Origin: CAWGMT01 sp963823675
GTDB lineage: Bacteria; Planctomycetota; Planctomycetia; Isosphaerales; Isosphaeraceae
Direction: 5' to 3'
Assembly (NCBI GenBank): GCA_963823675.1
Contig: CAWGMT010000012.1
Span: forward strand, 1 to 64,000
Length of the DNA stretch: 64,000 nucleotides
The translations under genes were made by a program, and so were the position numbers. The notes beneath the pieces were generated by a model. The model had not been told where the DNA came from. It ran no database searches and saw only the letters and a program-made list of their open reading frames with translations. Below are positions 1 to 11,500 of this stretch, piece after piece. Each line of letters starts with the position of its first letter. The stretch's first letter is position 1.

Positions 1-1732
1 GCACGGTCGCGAGCAGAACCGACGCGATGTTCGACGGCTCGCTGCCGCCGTGGTTGTCCGTCGCCGCGCTCTTGACGGCGTAGGGCAGATCACTCTGGAA
101 GTTGCCGGTGGCGATCGTATAGTTCCACGAGCCGCCGGATAGTACAGCGGCGTTGGACACTGCCGTCGGGCTTTCAAAACCGGTCCCATTGTAATAATTG
201 GTGCCATCAAACAGGCTGACGCCCACGGAGGCCAATCCGCTGCCGCTATTGTCTGTCGCCGTGCCGGCAATGGTTGCGGCCCAGTTGAGCGGACCAGCAG
301 TAAAGTCACTGGGAACCGCGATCGATGTCGTACTGACGTTGTCGTTTCCAAATGTCAGCGTGGCACCGGCTAGAACGAGATAGGTTCCACCCACCACGCC
401 CCCACCCTGGAGGCTCAGAGTGCCTTGATTGACGTCAACGCTGCCGGTGTTGTCGAGGGGCACCCCCAGAGTCGTCGTGCCGCCGCTCGCCGACTCCACA
501 AGCATGCCGGCGTTGGCAAACGACGTCCCCGTCGCGCCATTGGCGTTGTTCAGGGCCCCAGCGGCCTGAAAGTTGAAGGTCTTCCCTTGCTCGTTGGTGA
601 TCGTCGTGCCCGTGTTGGCGAGGACCGAGCCCGTGTCGTTGTCGAGGATCGTCCCGTCGTTGGTGAGCGTACCGGAGAGATACAGAGTCGAGTTGCCGGA
701 GATCGTGAGGGTGCCGTTGTTCGTGACTGTCCCGGCGATATTGTTGGCGCTCCATTGCAAGACGCTGCCTGTGAAATCCAGGGTCGCGCCTGCCGCCTGT
801 GAAAGCGGGACCGAACTGCGAGGATAGATCGATGGTGCCTGCCCCGTGCCGGCGAAGTTCCCCGAGAAGCTGCCGCCCAGGGTCACGGTGGCGCCGGCGG
901 CCGCGTTGATCTGGTCGGTGCCGCTGCCGCTGCCGCCGCCGCTGACCTGAAAAGTGCCGGATTGGCCCGATACGGTCCCCATCCCCATGTTATTCACAGA
1001 GATTCCGATCGCGGCGGTGCCGGAGCCCGCCGTCATTTCCAGCAGGCCGGCGTTGGCAAACGACGTGCCCGTCGCGCCATTGGCGTTGTTCAGGGCCCCA
1101 TCGGCCTGAAAGTTGAAGATCGCCCCCTGGTCGTTGGTGATCGTCGTGCCGCTCTGGGCAGCGATCGTTTGTGTGCCGGTGTCGAGGATCGTCCCGGCGT
1201 TCGTGAGCGTGCCCCCGAGATACAGCGTCGAGCTCGCGGAGATCGTGAGCGTGCCGTCGTTTGCAAGGCTCCCCGTCGAAGTGCCACCGGTCCACTGGCT
1301 GCCGCTTCCCGAGGCGGTCAGAGTCGCAGTGCCCCCGACGGTGCCGCTGGCCAGCGTGAAATTGCCGTTCACCGTGAGGGCGTTGTTCACGTCCAGCGTG
1401 CCGCCCCAGGTACTGTCGATGACGAGTGCACCGACGGTCTCCGCCGTATCGACGACGGCGGTCCCCGACTGGCTCTGGCTGGAGGTGAAGTCGGCGGTAT
1501 CCGACGGCCCGGGAACACCCGGGGACCAGTTGCCGGCGTTGCTCCAGTTGTCGTTCCCGGTCGAACGAGCCGCCGCGCCGGTCCAGAAGTCGGTCGCAAG
1601 CAGCATCCGGTCTTCCAGGTGCTGGATCGCCGGGCGGAAGAACCGTTTTCCCGGGCGCTGGGCGTGGCGGCCGCGGCGCCGCGCCAGGATTGAGCCAGGT
1701 ATCGACAAGCTGGGCAGTGAATGCAATGACAT
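1..1732 (-). CDS. LEPR-XLL giant exported beta-strand protein, copy A (runs off the left edge)
   Basis: Read from an ATG at 1732 on the minus strand, the frame stays open to the window edge, so the C-terminus is missing. Residues ~15-30 are very Arg-rich and lead into FRPAIQHLEDRMLLA, the LEPR-XLL-type export signature typical of large planctomycete surface proteins. The body is Gly/Thr/Asn-rich with repeated units such as GTLTISASSTLYLGGTLTN and FNFQADGALNNANG, the style of autotransporter-like beta-helix passengers. Near the edge it becomes Ig-like (SGSGLASVGVSLFDGTNYY). It faces the sigma/kinase pair at 2235-5567 and is the counterpart of the giant gene at 5596-12734, though the repeat type differs. 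A local patch around 815-880 reads less well and may hide two compensating indels. Role inferred: surface or matrix adhesin/structural protein. Confidence 0.8.
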   Translation of the reverse strand, partial: MSLHSLPSLSIPGSILARRRGRHAQRPGKRFFRPAIQHLEDRMLLATDFWTGAAARSTGNDNWSNAGNWSPGVPGPSDTADFTSSQSQSGTAVVDTAETVGALVIDSTWGGTLDVNNALTVNGNFTLASGTVGGTATLTASGSGSQWTGGTSTGSLANDGTLTISASSTLYLGGTLTNAGTILDTGTQTIAAQSGTTITNDQGAIFNFQADGALNNANGATGTSFANAGLLEMTAGSGTAAIGISVNNMGMGTVSGQSGTFQVSGGGSGSGTDQINAAAGATVTLGGSFSGNFAGTGQAPSIYPRSSVPLSQAAGATLDFTGSVLQWSANNIAGTVTNNGTLTISGNSTLYLSGTLTNDGTILDNDTGSVLANTGTTITNEQGKTFNFQAAGALNNANGATGTSFANAGMLVESASGGTTTLGVPLDNTGSVDVNQGTLSLQGGGVVGGTYLVLAGATLTFGNDNVSTTSIAVPSDFTAGPLNWAATIAGTATDNSGSGLASVGVSLFDGTNYYNGTGFESPTAVSNAAVLSGGSWNYTIATGNFQSDLPYAVKSAATDNHGGSEPSNIASVLLATV

Positions 1733-1763
1733 GATCGAGGTTCTCAGGCGTCGTGCAAGTTGC

Positions 1764-1873
1764 GAGGACGAAGGACACGCTAATCACATGGCTCCAACCG
1801 GTGCGGAAACCGGACGCGGAATTTCTAAAAGATTTTGGAAATGCGGTTTTGGCGAACGACTCGCCGACAGCCG
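1764..1873. promoter_or_regulatory. Conserved intergenic block, copy A
   Basis: This ~110-bp non-coding stretch closely matches 12842-12952, including the shared runs CGCTAATCACATGGCT and CCGGACGCGGAATTT and the tail GACTCGC(C/T)GACAGCCG. Both copies lie just upstream of a minus-strand LEPR-XLL giant gene and on the far side from a plus-strand ECF sigma gene. Retention while the flanking sequence diverged suggests a promoter, operator or leader of the giant gene. Function is inferred. Confidence 0.55.
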
Positions 1874-1943
1874 ATCGTGCGTGAAGAGGGCCTGGTTCAA
1901 GCGCACGGCTGTTTGGGTAACACTCTGCACTCGTCCCGGCGAC

Positions 1944-2006
1944 CATACTAGACCGAAGCGCAAGCGAGGGTTCCGGTTACACTCGCTTGCGCTTCGGGCG
2001 AGTATG
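1944..2006. repeat. Long imperfect inverted repeat (GCGCAAGCGAG element)
   Basis: Arms CCGAAGCGCAAGCGAG (1953-1968) and CTCGCTTGCGCTTCGG (1982-1997) are complementary. The complementarity extends outward to CATACT and AGTATG, with a short loop. A related half-element, TACTAACCCGACGCGCAAGC, lies at 59481-59500, so this looks like a dispersed intergenic repeat and not a gene-specific terminator. Confidence 0.7.
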
Positions 2007-2148
2007 CCGGGCGTCTTACCCGTAATTGAACCAGGCTGCGAAGAGTGACACGGTGGCTAAGAATTCCTCTGGTGCCAAGCGGACTGAGGGCCAGGGACAG
2101 AGGCGTTGCCCTGGAGCATCGTGCCCCGGGCGTCCATGCAGGGAATCA

Positions 2149-2178
2149 TTGAATCAGGCAGCGGGTCCCTGGTATACT
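2149..2178 (+). promoter_or_regulatory. Sigma-70-like promoter of ECF sigma gene A
   Basis: TTGAAT (2149-2154), an 18-nt spacer and TATACT (2173-2178). The same boxes and spacing recur at 13158-13187 upstream of the paralogous gene although the spacer differs, which is good evidence for function. The start codon at 2235 lies about 50 nt downstream. Confidence 0.65.
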
Positions 2179-2234
2179 GAAACTTCATCGAGCGTCTTTC
2201 CACCCGAAAGTCCTCGACGTCTGGAGGCCAGCGG

Positions 2235-2847
2235 ATGATCGCACCCGGGGGGGCTCACGACCCCGCCCAATCGCTCGCGGACGCCCGGGCGGGATCGCCC
2301 GAGGCACTGGGACACGCGCTTCAGGCGCACCGCCGGTACTTGCTGCTGGTGGCCGAGAAAGAACTGGCGCCGAGCTGCGCACGAAGGGTGGGGCCTCCGA
2401 CCTGGTCCAGGAGACCTTCATCGAGGCCCAGCGCGACTTCGGGCAGTTCCGCGGAGAATCCTGCGAAGAGTTTCGCGGCTGGCTGCGCCGGATCCTCTTG
2501 CACAATCTGAGAGCATTCACGCGGCGGTATCGCGACTGCTGCATGAGGGACGTCGGCCGGGAAGTCGGACTGTTCGCCGACGGCTCGCAGGGAGGGCCGG
2601 TCAACGCCCTGCCGGCGGGGTCGGCGACGCCGAGCGCCGTGGTGACGGCGCACGAGCAATCCCTGGCGCTACAGGGGCGCTCGATCGGCTGCCCGACGAC
2701 TACGGCCGAGTGATTCGCTTGCGCTACGACGACAGCCTCACATTCGAAGAGATCGGCAAGGAGATGGGCCGTTCTCCCGAGGCGGCGCGGAAGCTTTGGG
2801 CACGGGCGATGGATTGTCTTCGCGGGGAGTGGGTGAGCGCCCCATGA
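2235..2847 (+). CDS. ECF-subfamily RNA polymerase sigma factor, copy A (frame-shifted)
   Basis: Starts at ATG 2235 (MIAPGGAHDPAQSLADARAG). The sigma-2 part reads RRYLLLVAEKELAP, then shifts frame near 2375 to continue KGGASDLVQETFIEAQ and FRGWLRRILLHNL. A second shift at the GGGG run 2674-2677 gives the sigma-4 part: ALDRLPDDYGRVIRLRYDD and TFEEIGKEMGRSPEAARKLW. The reconstructed protein is about 204 residues, normal for an ECF factor. Its TGA (2845-2847) overlaps the kinase ATG at 2844 as ATGA, implying translational coupling. The first shift is absent from the paralogue and is probably sequence error; the second is shared with it. The predicted role is transcription initiation controlled by the co-transcribed kinase. 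Confidence 0.8.
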
Positions 2848-5567
2848 ACGACGGCGCGAGCGGCCCGCTGGAAGACGAGCGATATATCACCTACCTTGCA
2901 GGCCAGGACGACGCGATGGCCGCGGGCGGCTCGCATGCGACCGTCGCACAGGACGCCGCCGGCTTGCCCCCCGAGCTGCAAGAGCGGCTCAAGGACGACG
3001 TGGCGTGGTGCGAGTTCGTGCGCTCGGCAAGGACGAAGCCCGGCGACGGTCCGGCAGTGGAAGACGGGCAATCGGCCGCCCTTTTGGGCGAGCCGACCCG
3101 GTTCGGCCGGTTCGAGGTGGGACGCGAGCTGGGACGGGGTTCGTTTGGCGTGGTTTTCCTGGCTTACGACCCCAGGCTGCGCCGGCAGGTCGCGCTCAAG
3201 GTGCCCCGGCCCGAGGTCCTGCTGACGGCCGAGATGCGGCGGCGGTTCGAGCGCGAGGCGCGCGCCGCGGCCGGGCTCGACCACCCCAATCTCGTGCCGG
3301 TCTTCGACGCGGGCGAGGATGGATCGATCAGCTACATCGCGTCGGCGTATTGTCCCGGGCCGACGCTCGCCGCGTGGCTCAAGGCTCGCCCGGGGCCGGT
3401 CTCTCCGCGTCTGGCCGCGCGGATCGTGGTCAAGCTGGCGCAGGCGATCGCGCATGCGCACGGCCGGGGCGTGCTGCACCGCGACCTGAAGCCGGGCAAC
3501 GTCATCATGGAGCCGATTCCCACGGGCACGCCCGAGCGCCGCGACGACGACGGGCTCGACTGTGTTCCCCGCGTGACCGACTTCGGGCTGGCCCGGCTCT
3601 GCACCACGGGCCAGGAGGCGACCGCGGCGACCCAGGCGGGAGCGATCCTGGGTACTCCCTCCTACATGGCCCCGGAACAGGCCCAGGGCGGTGGTGCGGA
3701 GGTCGGTCCCGCGGCCGATGTGTATGGGCTGGGGGCGATCCTCTACGCCCTGCTCGTCGGCCGGCCCCCTTTCCAGGCCGACTCCGTGCTCGACACGCTG
3801 CTCTTATTGCGCACCCAGGAGCCGGTGGCGCCCTCGCGTCTGCGGCCGCGAGTGCCGCGCGACCTCGAGACCGTCTGCCTGAAATGTCTCTGCAAGGAGC
3901 CGCACCGGCGGTATGCGACGGCGGCCGCGCTGGCCGGCGACCTGGACCGGTTCCTGGCTGGGCATCCGGTGCGTGCGCGCCGCCTCGGCCCGGTGGGCCG
4001 GTTGGCGCTCTGGTGCCGCCGCCAGCCGGCCCTGGCCGCGACGATCGCCGTGGCGGCTCTGGCCGTTGGCGCCATCGCGTCGGCCGGCATCTGGCGGGTC
4101 GTGCGCGAGCGCGACCGCGCGGAGGCGCACCGCCTGCAGGCCGTGGCCAATCTGCGCAAGGCCCGCGAGGCGGTCAACCGCATGCTGACCCGGGTCAGCG
4201 AGGAGCGGCTCAAGGATATTCCCCAGTTCGAGCCGGTCCGGCTCGGCCTGCTGGAGGACGCCCGGGAGTTCTACGGCGACTTCGCCCGCCAGGCCCATGG
4301 CGATCCCGAGATCCTTCTCGAGGCGAGCCAAGCGTATCGGCGACTGGGCGACTCGTACAGCTCATTGGGGCGCAGCGACCTAGCCGAAAGCCGTTACCGC
4401 GAGGCGCTCGCGATCCAGGAGAAGCTCGCGGCGGCGTTCCCGGCCGTGGCCGTCTATCGAAGGGAGCTGGCGTGGAGCTACCGCGAACTGGGCTTACTCG
4501 GGAGGATCAGTTTCGGAGTGAAGACCGAGGCGGTGAACGCCGTGCAGAAAGCCCTCGCCCTGCTGGAGGAGCTGACCGCCGCCGACCCGAGCGATCCCGG
4601 CTACCACAGTGATCTCGCCACGACGTATGATACGCGTGGCCTGCTGATGATCCAGCGCCTGGGTCAGGTTCAGGCCGCCGAGGCCGACTTTCGCAAGGAA
4701 ATCGGCCTGCTCGATGAACTGGCAGCAAGGTTCCCGGCCATCCCGCAGTATCGGAATCGAGCAGCCGGCGCACGCTACAATCTGGCCTGCTTGCTGGTGC
4801 TAGCCGGCCGGCTCGACGAGGCAGAGAAACTTCTCCGCCCGATCGTCCAATTCTGGGAGGCGCTGGCGGCCGCCGAACCCTCCACCCCGAATTACCGGTC
4901 CAAGGCGGCCCTCACCCTCGAAAGCCTGGCCGACGTGCTCGAGAAGACCGGACGCAAGCCGGAGGCGGAACGCGCCCTCCGCCGCTCCGCCGACCTGCGC
5001 CGGCAGTTGACCAAGGATTTTCCCGCCACGCCCTGGCACTTCATTCAGTTGGGAAACATGCTCGCGCGCCTGGCCAACCTGGCCGCTGACCGAGGTGACC
5101 TCGCCGCGGCCCGCCAGCTCGAGGAGCAGGCGGTCGCCGCCAAGCGAGCCGGCCTGGCGCTGGCCCCCCGTAATAACGACTATATTCAGGACGCGAGCAC
5201 CACCCACATCGCCCTGATCGAGACGCTGATCCGACTGCGCGAACACGAGGACGCGGCCAGGGCAGTCTCCGAGCTACTCTCATTTTCCCCGGACTCAGGG
5301 CCGCAGTGCTTCCAGGCCGGCTCACTCCTGGCACGGTGCGTGCCGTTGGCGGCCGCCGACGCGCGACTGCCTGATGCGCGGCGCAACGAGCTGGCCAAGA
5401 CCTACGCCGGCCGGGCGGTTGAGCTGCTGCGAGAGGCCAAGAAAAGGGGACACCTTGACGTCGAAGCCCTGAAGAGCGACCACGGCTTCGACGGTATCCG
5501 GTCGCGGGCCGATTTTCGGGAGCTGCTGGCGGGGTCGGGCGCACCCGCGTCCAAACTCGGCCCGTGA
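2844..5567 (+). CDS. Membrane Ser/Thr protein kinase with TPR-type C-terminus
   Basis: About 907 residues from ATG 2844, chosen because it forms the ATGA overlap with the sigma gene. A Hanks-type kinase domain spans about residues 90-370: glycine loop LGRGSFGVVF, catalytic Lys in VALKVPRP, HRDLKPGNV, DFGLARL and GTPSYMAPEQA. One membrane helix follows (LAATIAVAALAVGAIASAG, ~410-430). The rest is helical TPR-like repeats, for example EASQAYRRLGDSYSSLGRSD and a DPSDPGYHSDLATTYDTRGL-type repeat. The topology suggests a cytoplasmic kinase with an extracytoplasmic TPR sensor. The kinase portion is nearly identical at DNA level to that of the gene at 13860, whereas the C-terminal halves are unrelated. 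Substrate unknown; the coupled sigma factor is the obvious candidate. Confidence 0.92.
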   Translation: MNDGASGPLEDERYITYLAGQDDAMAAGGSHATVAQDAAGLPPELQERLKDDVAWCEFVRSARTKPGDGPAVEDGQSAALLGEPTRFGRFEVGRELGRGSFGVVFLAYDPRLRRQVALKVPRPEVLLTAEMRRRFEREARAAAGLDHPNLVPVFDAGEDGSISYIASAYCPGPTLAAWLKARPGPVSPRLAARIVVKLAQAIAHAHGRGVLHRDLKPGNVIMEPIPTGTPERRDDDGLDCVPRVTDFGLARLCTTGQEATAATQAGAILGTPSYMAPEQAQGGGAEVGPAADVYGLGAILYALLVGRPPFQADSVLDTLLLLRTQEPVAPSRLRPRVPRDLETVCLKCLCKEPHRRYATAAALAGDLDRFLAGHPVRARRLGPVGRLALWCRRQPALAATIAVAALAVGAIASAGIWRVVRERDRAEAHRLQAVANLRKAREAVNRMLTRVSEERLKDIPQFEPVRLGLLEDAREFYGDFARQAHGDPEILLEASQAYRRLGDSYSSLGRSDLAESRYREALAIQEKLAAAFPAVAVYRRELAWSYRELGLLGRISFGVKTEAVNAVQKALALLEELTAADPSDPGYHSDLATTYDTRGLLMIQRLGQVQAAEADFRKEIGLLDELAARFPAIPQYRNRAAGARYNLACLLVLAGRLDEAEKLLRPIVQFWEALAAAEPSTPNYRSKAALTLESLADVLEKTGRKPEAERALRRSADLRRQLTKDFPATPWHFIQLGNMLARLANLAADRGDLAAARQLEEQAVAAKRAGLALAPRNNDYIQDASTTHIALIETLIRLREHEDAARAVSELLSFSPDSGPQCFQAGSLLARCVPLAAADARLPDARRNELAKTYAGRAVELLREAKKRGHLDVEALKSDHGFDGIRSRADFRELLAGSGAPASKLGP

Positions 5568-5595
5568 GCACGCAAATCGTTTTATCATTTACACA

Positions 5596-8500
5596 TCAGA
5601 GCTGGTTGCCGTTATCACCACCGGTGCCAAGGCCATACAGAACGCCGAACAAGCCGGCGTCGCTGTCGTCAACGTAGCCGTCGCCGTTGGTATCACCATA
5701 TTCGAACGCCGTGCCGGGCGCCCCATAGGGCACACCCGGGGCATAGTAGGCCGACAGGAGCCCGGCGTCGCTGTCGTCGACCATGCCGTCAAGATTGAAG
5801 TCGCCATTGTAGGTGTACTTCACGATGATGTCGTTGGGGCCCAAGGCGAGCGTGCCGCTACCCGCCTGCCAACTCGTAAAGGGCCCGCTCGGCAGGCTGC
5901 CGTTGAGAGCGACCGCCAGCAGCGTCTGCTCGTAGCCCTGGTTGGCGTCGTTGCTCGCCGCAACCGAGCTGGTCAGGCCTTTGCCCGTCCAGTCGTTGTT
6001 GGGATAGTCGGCGCCCGTTTGGGCGAGCCCCTGGACGCCGCCCACCTCGCTGCCCCCATTCTGAATGATCATGTCGTTATCTTGCAGGTCGAGCTTGCTC
6101 GATGAGTCGATCGAGAAGGTGGGAACGGACGTGCCGTTGGAGTCGAGCACGATCACGTTGTGGTAGGTGTGCGTTCGCGCCGCACCCACGCTGGGGACGA
6201 TGATGCTGGCACCATTCGTGAGCGTGATTCCGCCCAGGTTGACGAACCCGACGGTGGTCGGTTGGATCGTCAACACCGCGGCGGCGCCGGAGGCGACGAT
6301 CTTGGGTGAATCGGCGCCCGGATCGGCAATGATCGTCGCGGTGCCGGTCACGGTGAGCGTCTTGGTGCCGGCGTTCCAGGTGGCGGCGCTGCCGGTGGCC
6401 AGCCATGATGGCAGAGAGGGCGCGGTATTGGTCAGCTCGAACGAAGCGGGGGTGCTGACGCCTCCGGCGGAGGCCGAGACGACATAAGAGCCGGCTGTGG
6501 CGTTGGCCGTGGCGTTCACCGACGCGACACCGTTGGTGATCGTGGCCGAGGCCGCCGAAAGCGTGGCCGACGCACCTGACGTCGGCGCGGTGAACGTAAT
6601 GACCCCGCCGTTGACCGGGTCGTTGGCGTAATTGGGCGTCACGCTGACCGCCAGTGGGTTGGCGAACGCAGCGCCGGCGAGCGCGGACTGGGGAGTGCTT
6701 CCGGTGGCCGGCGTGATCGTGTAGCCCTGGCTCTCCACCGCGCCGATGTCGACTGTTCCGTCAACGATCCGCGGCTCGCCGCGCTGGTCGGTGGTGATGC
6801 CGGTGGGAATCAGCGCCGTGCTGCCGGCACCGATCGCGAGGCTGCCGGGCAACGGGGGCACGGTCTGGGTCGGCCCGCCGTAGTACCCCAGCGCCGCCAG
6901 CCCAGGGTTGGTGGCCCCGACGAGGATGTTGCCATTGCTCCCATTGCTGAAACTGCCGGTATTGTCAACCCCGACCAGGTTGTACGCACTGGAAGAGGAC
7001 AGTGCCGCACCACCGATGTCGTCGGGTGTGCCAGCGGAAGTGTTCATGGCGATGATCGAGTTATCGAAGGACACCTCACTCGAACCATTATCCAGGCCCC
7101 CCGCGCCGTTCGCAGCCCCAGCCACGTTGTAGGCGACGGTAATGTTAACGGCCGTGAGCGGGCCGTAGTTCAGGATGCCGCCGCCGTAGCCTTCGTCGGC
7201 GAAGTTGTTGGCGATGGTCGTGTTGACGAGCGTCAGCGTCGAATTCGACCAGATCCCGCCGCCGCCGCTGCTTGAGTTCTGTGTAATGGCGGAGTCGCTG
7301 ACCGTGAGCGTGCCGGACTGATTATAGATGCCGCCGCCGTACAAGGCCGTGTTATCCTCGATCGTGGTGCCGGTGATCGAAAGCGCGTTTTGGCTGAAGA
7401 TGCCGCCGCCGTCGCCGGCCGAGTTGTTTGCGATCGTGCTGTCTAATATCGTCGTCGTGCCGCCGCTGAAGATGTCCAAGATGCCGCCGCCCAAACCAGC
7501 GGGGGCTGAGTTGGCCATGACGATCACATTGGTAAGCGTGAGCATGCCGGCATAGTTACAGATGCCGCCGCCGCCGGCGGCCGAGTTGTCTTCGATTGTG
7601 GTGCCGTTGAGCGTCAGGGTGCCATTGCTGAAGATGCCGCCGCCAAGGTAGGATGAGGCTGTGTTATTTTCGATCGTGCTGCCGTTGTCCGTCAGTGTAC
7701 CCCCGTTTAAGATGCCGCCGCCCGACTGGCTGGCCGAGTTGTTTTCGATCGTGCTCGCGTCGCCCAGCGTCATGTAGCCGGTGTTGTAGATCCCAGCGGC
7801 CTGGGCGGCCGTGTTGCCGCTGATCGTGACGCTCATGAGCGTCAGTGTACCCCCGCCTGAGATGCCGCCGCCGTCACCAGCGGCCGTGTTGCCGCTGATG
7901 GTGCTGCTCATGAGCGTCAGTGTGCCTGTGCTCGCGATGCCGCCGCCGAAGCCGCTGCTCATGTTGTTCTCGATCGTGGTGCCGGTGATCGAAAGCGCGC
8001 TTTCGTTGTAGATGCCGCCGCCGAAGCCGCCGGTCGAGTTGTTTGCGATCGTGCTGTCTAATATCGTCGTCGTGGCGCCGCCGGCGGCGGAGATGCCGCC
8101 GCCTGAGTTGGCCATGACGATAACATTGCTAAGCGTGAGCATGCCGCCATACGGGCTCGAGATGCCGCCGCCATCGAGGCCCGTGTTGTCGGAAACAGTG
8201 GTGCTGGTGAGCGTCATCGTGCCGCCAGCATTGAAGATGCCGCCGCCGTAGCTGCTGGCCGTATTGTCTTCGATCGTGCTGCCGTTGTCCGTCAGTGTGC
8301 CATTGTTGAAGATGCCGCCGCCGCCGTAGACGCCGCCAGTGTTCTGTTCGATCAGGGTGCCGGCGAGCGTGATCGTGCCATAATTGTAAATGCCGCCGCC
8401 CTCGCTGGCCGAGTTGTTTTCGATGGTGCCGCCATCGTCGGTCAGCGTGCCCACGTTGACGATGCCGCCGCCGTAAGTCGCCGAGTTGTTTTCGATCGTG

Positions 8501-11500
8501 GTGTCGGTGATCGAAAGCGTGTTTTGGCTCCAGATGCCGCCGCCGTTAGTCGCCGAGTTGTTTTCGATGGTGCCGCCATCGTCGGTCAGCGTGCCGTTGT
8601 TGAAGATGCCGCCGCCGCCGTTAGTCGCCGAGTTGTTTTCGATCGTGGTGCCCGTGAGCGTGATCGTGCCTTGATTCAAAATGCCGCCGCCCTGGCTGGC
8701 CGAGTTGTTTGCGATCGTGCTGTCTAATATCGTCGTCGTGCCGCCGCTGTCCTCGTAGATGCCGCCGCCGAGGTAACCAGCGGAGTTGGCCATGACGATC
8801 ACATTGGTAAGCGTGAGCATGCCGCCAGAGCTCGAGATGCCGCCGCCGCTGCCGGTGGTCGGGGCCGTGTTGCCGGCAACCGTGGTGCTGGTGAGCGTCA
8901 TCGTGCCGTTCAGATTGGCGATGCCGCCGCCGTCGGCGCTTTGACCGGTGGCCGAGTTGTCTTCGATCGTGCTGCCGTTGTCCGTGAGTGTGCCCACGTT
9001 GAAGATGCCGCCGCCGCCGTAGCTATATGCGGCGGTGGCGGTGTTCTGTTCGATCATGGTGCCGGTGAGCGTGGTTGTGCCACCATTGTCAATGCCGCCG
9101 CCCTGGCTGGCGGAGTTGTTTTCGATGGTGCCGCCATCGTCGGTCAGCGTGCCGCCGTTATAGATCCCGCCGCCGTAGCCGCTGGTCATGTTGTCCTCGA
9201 TCGTGCTGGCGTCGCCCAGCGTCATGTAACCGTAGTTCTCGATCCCAGCGCCACCGCCGGCCGTGTTGCCGCTGATCGTGCTGCCGGTGTCCGTCAGTGT
9301 GGCGTCGTACCAGTTCACGATGCCGCCTCCGACGTCGCTGGCCGTGTTGTCCTCGATTGTGGTGCTGGCGAGCGTCAGGGTGCCCTCGTTGAAGATGCCG
9401 CCGCCCTGGGCGGCCGAGTTGTTCTCGATCGTGGTGCCGGTGATCGAAAGCGCGCTATCGCCGACGACGATGCCGCCGCCCGAGTTGTTTGCGATCGTGC
9501 TGTCTAATATCGTGCTGTCTAATATCGTCGTGTTGCCGCCCTGGTTGATGTAGATGCCGACGCCTGAGTTGGCCATGACGATCACATTGGTAAGCGTGAG
9601 CATGCCGCCATACGGGCTCGCGATGCCGGCGGTTGGGGCCGCGTTGTTCTCAATCGTGGTGCCCGTGAGCGTCATCGTGCCGCCGCCGGTGAAGATGCCG
9701 CCGCCGTAGCCGCCGGCCGAGTTGTCTTCGATCGTGCTGCCGTTGTCCGACAGTGTGCCGTTGTTGTTGGCGATGCCGCCGCCTGAGCCGGTGACGGTGT
9801 TCAGTTCGATCAGGGTGCCGGCGAGCGTGGCCGTGCCATAATTGAAAATGCCGCCGCCCCCGCCGGCCGAGTTGTTTAGGATGGTGCCGCCATCGTCGGT
9901 CAGCGTGCCGTCGTTATAGATCCCGCCGCCGGAAGTCGCCGAGTTGTTCTCGATCGTGGTGCCCGTGATCGAAAGCGTGTTTCCGTTGAAGATGCCGCCG
10001 CCCCCGCTGGCCGAGTTGTTTTCGATCGTGCTGCCGTTGTCCGTGAGTGTGCCTACGTTGAAGATGCCGCCGCCGCCGCTATATGCGGCGGTGGCGGTGT
10101 TCTGTTCGATCAGGGTGCCGGCGAGCGTGATCGTGCCTTGATTGAAAATGCCGCCGCCCGCGCTGGCCGAGTTGTTTTCGATGGTGCCGCCATCGTCGGT
10201 CAGCGTGCCGTCGTTATCATTGAAAATGCCGCCGCCCTGGCTGGCCGTGTTATTTTCGATCGTGCTGCCATCGTCGGTCAGTGTGCCCGTGTTGTAGATG
10301 CCGCCGGCGTTGCCGCTGGCCACGTTGTCCTCGATCGTGCTCGCGTCGCCCAGCGTCATGTAACCGGTGTTCGCGATCCCAGCGGCAGAGGCGGCCGTGT
10401 TGCCGCTGATCGTGCTGCTCATGAGCGTCAGCGTGCCGTCGTTATCGATGCCGCCGCCGTCGCCGGCCGAGTTGTTTGCGATCGTGCTGTCTGATATCGT
10501 CGTCGTGCCGCCGGGGTAGTCGTAGATGCCGCCGCCGCCACCAGTGGGGGCCGAGTTGGCCATGACGATCACATTGGTAAGCGTGAGCGTGCCGCCAAAG
10601 TTCGAGATGCCGCCGCCGGCCTCACCGGCCGAGTTGCCTTCGATTGTGGTGCCGTTGAGCGTCAGGGTGCCATTGCTCGAGATGCCGCCGCCAAGGCCGG
10701 AAGAGGCCGTGTTATTTTCGATCGTGCTGCCGTTGTCCGTCAGTGTACCCGCGTTTGAGATGCCGCCGCCCCACTGGCTGGTCGAGTTGTTTTCGATCGT
10801 GCTCGCGTCGCCCAGCGTCATGTAACCGCCGTTCTGGATCCCACCGCCGCCCGTGTTGCCGCTGATTGTGACGCTCATGAGCGTCGCGTCCGACGTGTTG
10901 TAGATGCCGCCTCCCACGTTGTTGTCGATCGTGCTGCTCGTGAGCGTCAGTGTGCCGTACCAGTTCACGATGCCGGCTCCGACGTTGTTCTCGATCGTGG
11001 TGTCGGTGATCGAAAGCGCGTTTTGGCTATAGATGCCGCCGCCGGCGCCGCCCGAGTTGTTTGCGATCGTGCTGTCGAATATCGTCGTCGTGCCGCCCTC
11101 GCCGGTGAAGATGCCGCCGCCGTCAGCGGGGGCTGAGTTGGCCATGGCGATCACATTGGTAAGCGTGAGCATGCCGCCAAAGGCGTTCGAGATGCCGCCG
11201 CCATAGGCGGCGGAGTTGCCGGTAAGCGTGGTGCTGGTGAGCGTCATCGTGCCGCCAATATTGGCGATGCCGCCGCCGTAGTTGCCGGTCGTATTGTGTT
11301 CGATCGTGCTGCCGTTGTCCGTCAGTGTGCCATTGTTAAAGATGCCGCCGCCGCCGCAGCATCCCGCGCTGGTGTCGGTGTTCTGTTCGATCAGGGTGCC
11401 GGCGAGCGTCATCGTGCCTGAATTGGAAATGCCGCCGCCCCCGCTGGCCGAGTTGTTTTCGATGGTGCCGCCATCGTCGGTCAGCGTGCCGTCGTTATAG

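Noticed and set aside
3005..4612. 535-residue plus-strand frame inside the TPR kinase
   Set aside because: Arg/Gly/Ala-rich shadow in another frame; the kinase frame contains all catalytic motifs.
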